NCBI GenBank assembly: GCA_021772555.1
Contig: JAJFLT010000161.1
Coordinates: forward strand, 1 to 7,106
Source: Opitutales bacterium
GTDB lineage: Bacteria; Verrucomicrobiota; Verrucomicrobiia; Opitutales; UBA2987
DNA: 7,106 bases
Direction: 5' to 3'
Shown: positions 4,775 to 7,106 of the stretch, piece after piece
Position numbering within the stretch: position 1 is the first letter of the stretch
Layout of the letters: every line of letters begins with the position of its first letter
Notes under the pieces: model-generated
Seen by the model: only the letters and a program-made list of their open reading frames with translations
What the model was told of the DNA's origin: nothing
Databases searched by the model: none
Program-made: the position numbers and the translations under genes

Positions 4775-6346
4775 ATGAATGCTTATCTCAAAGAGATTGG
4801 GAAACTATGGTCGCAATTAGGATTCAATCAAAGAGTATCCATTTGCTTATCTTTTGCCGGTGTTCTAGCCGGTATGGCAGCTTTGCTCGTTTGGACCAGC
4901 CGACCTAGCTTTAGACTTCTTTACGGAGGATTGGATTCCCAGGATTTATCAGAAATCCTGGCTGTCATTGAAGATCAGGACATTTCCTACCGTATTGGAG
5001 AAGGTGGGGCTTCCATTTATGTTGCCAGCGATAAGGTTTACAAGCTGCGCATGGACCTTGCCGCTGAAGGTGTTCCCAACGGCGGTGGTGTTGGATATGA
5101 AATCTTCGACCAGGGCAATTTCGGGATCAGCGATTTCGTGCAAAGGACAAACTATTTGCGTGCCGTTCAGGGTGAGCTGTCTCGAACCATTACTCAACTG
5201 CAAGGCGTTCGGTCCGCCCGTGTCATGGTTGTTGTGCCGGAAAATCGGCTGCTCGTAACCAACCAAAAAGGCGGGGCGACGGCCTCGGTCTTTGTTGATA
5301 CTGGCGGCGGCGTTCTCCCGCAGGAAGCCGTCAACTCCATCCGCTTCATTGTGGCAAACGCGGTGGAGGGGCTATTGTTGGACAACGTAGCCGTAGTTGA
5401 TAACCACGGCAAAGTTCTTTCGGAAGAACTTCGGCAAGAAGGCATTGCTGGAATGGGGGTTGGTCAATTTAAGTACCGAAAAAGCATGGAGGACTATTTC
5501 GTCCAGAAAATTGAAAGCATGCTCAGCAAAGTAGTGGGTCAGGGCAACGTGGTGGCCCGAGTCTCGGTGGAGGTCGATTCCGAAGCGTCCACTGTGGTCG
5601 AGGAACTCTTCGATCCCGACGGCCAAGTACCCCGATCGGAGACTAATACCGAGGACATTGTCGTCACCACAGAAGCCCGGTCGAATCAATCCAGCGGTGT
5701 CGCCGCCAATTCTCCGCAGGATGGTGAGCAGGGGCCAGCCGCTACCAACAATACCCGCGAGACCCACAAAAATAAAACCACTTCCTACGAAATCAACCGT
5801 TCCACCCAGGAAACGATAAAAAGCCCGGGCACCATAAAAGATATCAGCGCGGCTGTATTTATTGCCATGCGTATGGAAAAAACCGGAGAAGGTGAAAAGG
5901 CCGAACCGGTTGTGCGCACCCCCGAAGAAATGGAAATACTTCGTGTGATGGTGCACAACGCAATCGGCGTGACCCCTTCCGGCGAAACAGAAATAGGCTC
6001 AGTTTCCCTGGAAGAAACCATTTTCCATGTAGTGGAGGATGTGCCGGAGGACGGTCTCGTGCAGTTGCAGGATCAGTTTATGCGTTGGTATCAAGTTGGC
6101 CGCAACTTCGTTGCCGTCGGGATAGCACTGATCATGTTCTTCCTCTTTCTTCGCATGGTTAAACGCCACAAACCGGGAGTGGCCGAATTGGAAATCCTAG
6201 CCGAGGGCGGTTCCAACAGAATGCGGGAGGCGGCCGATACGAAAACATACTTAACCCCGGAAATGCTGAATGATTTGATTCAGGAAAAACCTGAAAACGT
6301 TAGCACGGCTTTGAAGAATTGGGCCACCAATGGTCCATCCAAATAG
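4775..6346 (+). CDS. fliF: Flagellar MS-ring protein FliF
   Basis: 523-residue inner-membrane protein that forms the MS ring, the base on which rod, export gate and rotor assemble. A first transmembrane helix lies at about 22-40. The YscJ/FliF ring-building region follows (about 45-215), including LYGGLDSQDLSEI (49-61), YEIFDQGNFGISDF (108-121) and RSARVMVVVPENRLL (146-160). A further ring-building domain (about 228-370) carries a polar, low-complexity insert (about 283-340) that corresponds to the collar region. The second transmembrane helix is at about 444-461. The cytoplasmic tail ends LTPEMLNDLIQEKPENVSTA (493-512), the type of segment that binds the FliG N-terminal domain. The length is close to the usual 520-570. 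The ATG at 4775 lies 33 bp after fliE and has no visible Shine-Dalgarno site. fliG follows after 36 bp. Confidence 0.97.
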   Translation: MNAYLKEIGKLWSQLGFNQRVSICLSFAGVLAGMAALLVWTSRPSFRLLYGGLDSQDLSEILAVIEDQDISYRIGEGGASIYVASDKVYKLRMDLAAEGVPNGGGVGYEIFDQGNFGISDFVQRTNYLRAVQGELSRTITQLQGVRSARVMVVVPENRLLVTNQKGGATASVFVDTGGGVLPQEAVNSIRFIVANAVEGLLLDNVAVVDNHGKVLSEELRQEGIAGMGVGQFKYRKSMEDYFVQKIESMLSKVVGQGNVVARVSVEVDSEASTVVEELFDPDGQVPRSETNTEDIVVTTEARSNQSSGVAANSPQDGEQGPAATNNTRETHKNKTTSYEINRSTQETIKSPGTIKDISAAVFIAMRMEKTGEGEKAEPVVRTPEEMEILRVMVHNAIGVTPSGETEIGSVSLEETIFHVVEDVPEDGLVQLQDQFMRWYQVGRNFVAVGIALIMFFLFLRMVKRHKPGVAELEILAEGGSNRMREAADTKTYLTPEMLNDLIQEKPENVSTALKNWATNGPSK

Positions 6347-6382
6347 TATTCTAATTAAACACAGCTATTTTTGGTATAAACT

Positions 6383-7106
6383 ATGAGTGATTCCAATCTC
6401 CCACATATCGACTATAATCAGCTTGGAAAACTGCAAAAGTTGGCTCTTTTTATGATAGTAATTGGGCCGGCTGCCGCTGCTGAACTCCTGAAATTCTTCG
6501 AAGACAGCGATATCGAGATGATCTGCCGCGAGATCACTACTTTTAAAATCGTCGAGAAGTCCATTCAATCACAGACTTCCGAAGAGTTTGCCGGAATTAT
6601 TGGCGAAAGTCTGAGCGCGGTATTGGGTGGCCCCAAATTTGCCCAGAGAGCGTTGGAGTTGGCCAAGGGCGACTACCAGGCTGTTAATATGCTGGGCCGG
6701 ATCGCTCCGTTGGGTAATTCCTCAGAGGTTATTAAGGAGGTTAGCGAAATGGAGCCACGGCAAATTTATAACCTTATCCGTAATGAGCAGGCTCAAACCA
6801 TCGGGTTTGTAATCTCTCATCTCAGTCTGGAAAAAGCCACCACCATGCTCACGATGCTTACTCCGGATGTTCGCGAAGAAGTGATCGAAAGAATTGGCAG
6901 CATGGAGGACACATCTCTGGAGCATGTCAACAAGGTGGTTCAATGTCTCAAGACTCATTTTGATCACAAGCAGAAACCGACCATGCATCAAAGCGGCGGG
7001 GTGCGCTCGGTGGCCGATTTGCTGAATCTATTGGACAAAGATGTGAGCAAAGGACTGTTGAGCAAAATTGAAGAGAGAAATCCCACTTTAGGAGCAAAAA
7101 TACGCC
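6383..7106 (+). CDS. fliG: Flagellar motor switch protein FliG (3' end beyond window)
   Basis: The first 241 codons are present with no stop before the window edge. About 90-100 residues, including the charged torque-generating C-terminal helix, are missing because the window ends. FliG binds the FliF tail with its N-terminal domain, FliM with its middle and C-terminal domains, and the stator with its C-terminal domain. Seen here: N-terminal domain (about 12-105) with KLALFMIVIG (19-28), ELLKFFEDSDIEMI (34-47) and LGGPKFAQRAL (81-91); middle domain (about 115-195); and the start of the C-terminal armadillo region, GGVRSVADLLNLLD (205-218). The motif usually reading EHPQ in the middle domain is EQAQ (135-138). 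The ATG at 6383 gives a normal N-terminal length, but no Shine-Dalgarno site precedes it. Confidence 0.96.
   Translation, partial: MSDSNLPHIDYNQLGKLQKLALFMIVIGPAAAAELLKFFEDSDIEMICREITTFKIVEKSIQSQTSEEFAGIIGESLSAVLGGPKFAQRALELAKGDYQAVNMLGRIAPLGNSSEVIKEVSEMEPRQIYNLIRNEQAQTIGFVISHLSLEKATTMLTMLTPDVREEVIERIGSMEDTSLEHVNKVVQCLKTHFDHKQKPTMHQSGGVRSVADLLNLLDKDVSKGLLSKIEERNPTLGAKIR

Noticed and set aside
5372..5956. 194-codon leftward ORF inside fliF
   Set aside because: It lies opposite a complete and clearly conserved fliF, is rich in residues produced by reading the antisense strand, and has no recognisable domain.

Overview
This window looks like a chromosomal segment from a flagellated Gram-negative bacterium. 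The evidence is a FliF/FlgB/FlgC rod and MS-ring set, a strong sigma-54 promoter, and a methyltransferase with a signal peptide. The wording of the flagellar proteins and the scarcity of Shine-Dalgarno sites make me think of the PVC group (Verrucomicrobiota-like). That is an impression from memory, not a demonstrated assignment.

Left part (1-2719): a rightward gene (118-834) encodes a class I SAM-dependent methyltransferase with an apparent N-terminal signal peptide. A single base separates its stop codon from that of an unrecognised leftward gene (836-1411). A second leftward gene (1463-2719) lies 51 bp upstream of that one, probably in the same transcription unit. It encodes a response regulator: receiver domain, coiled coil, and an HD-GYP domain whose catalytic HD pair and several metal ligands are replaced.

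Centre (2720-3332): a 613-bp divergent intergenic region. It holds a near-consensus sigma-54 promoter directly against the flgB start. Two hairpin-forming inverted repeats lie 70-160 bp upstream, where enhancer sites for a sigma-54 activator would be expected. It also holds an A/T-tract palindrome and a doubtful 48-codon leftward ORF.

Right part (3333-7106): the start of a flagellar basal-body operon in the order flgB, flgC, fliE, fliF, fliG, all rightward with gaps of 26-51 bp. fliG runs off the window edge. FlgB and FlgC are proximal rod proteins, FliE joins rod to MS ring, FliF forms the MS ring, and FliG is the rotor/switch protein bound to the FliF tail.

No mobile element, CRISPR array, tRNA or rRNA was seen. 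The core genes are ordinary flagellar genes. The points worth a second look are the promoter that abuts a start codon, the repeats upstream of it, the degenerate HD-GYP regulator, the enlarged FliE, and a changed EHPQ motif in FliG. I found no clear evidence of a wholly new system.
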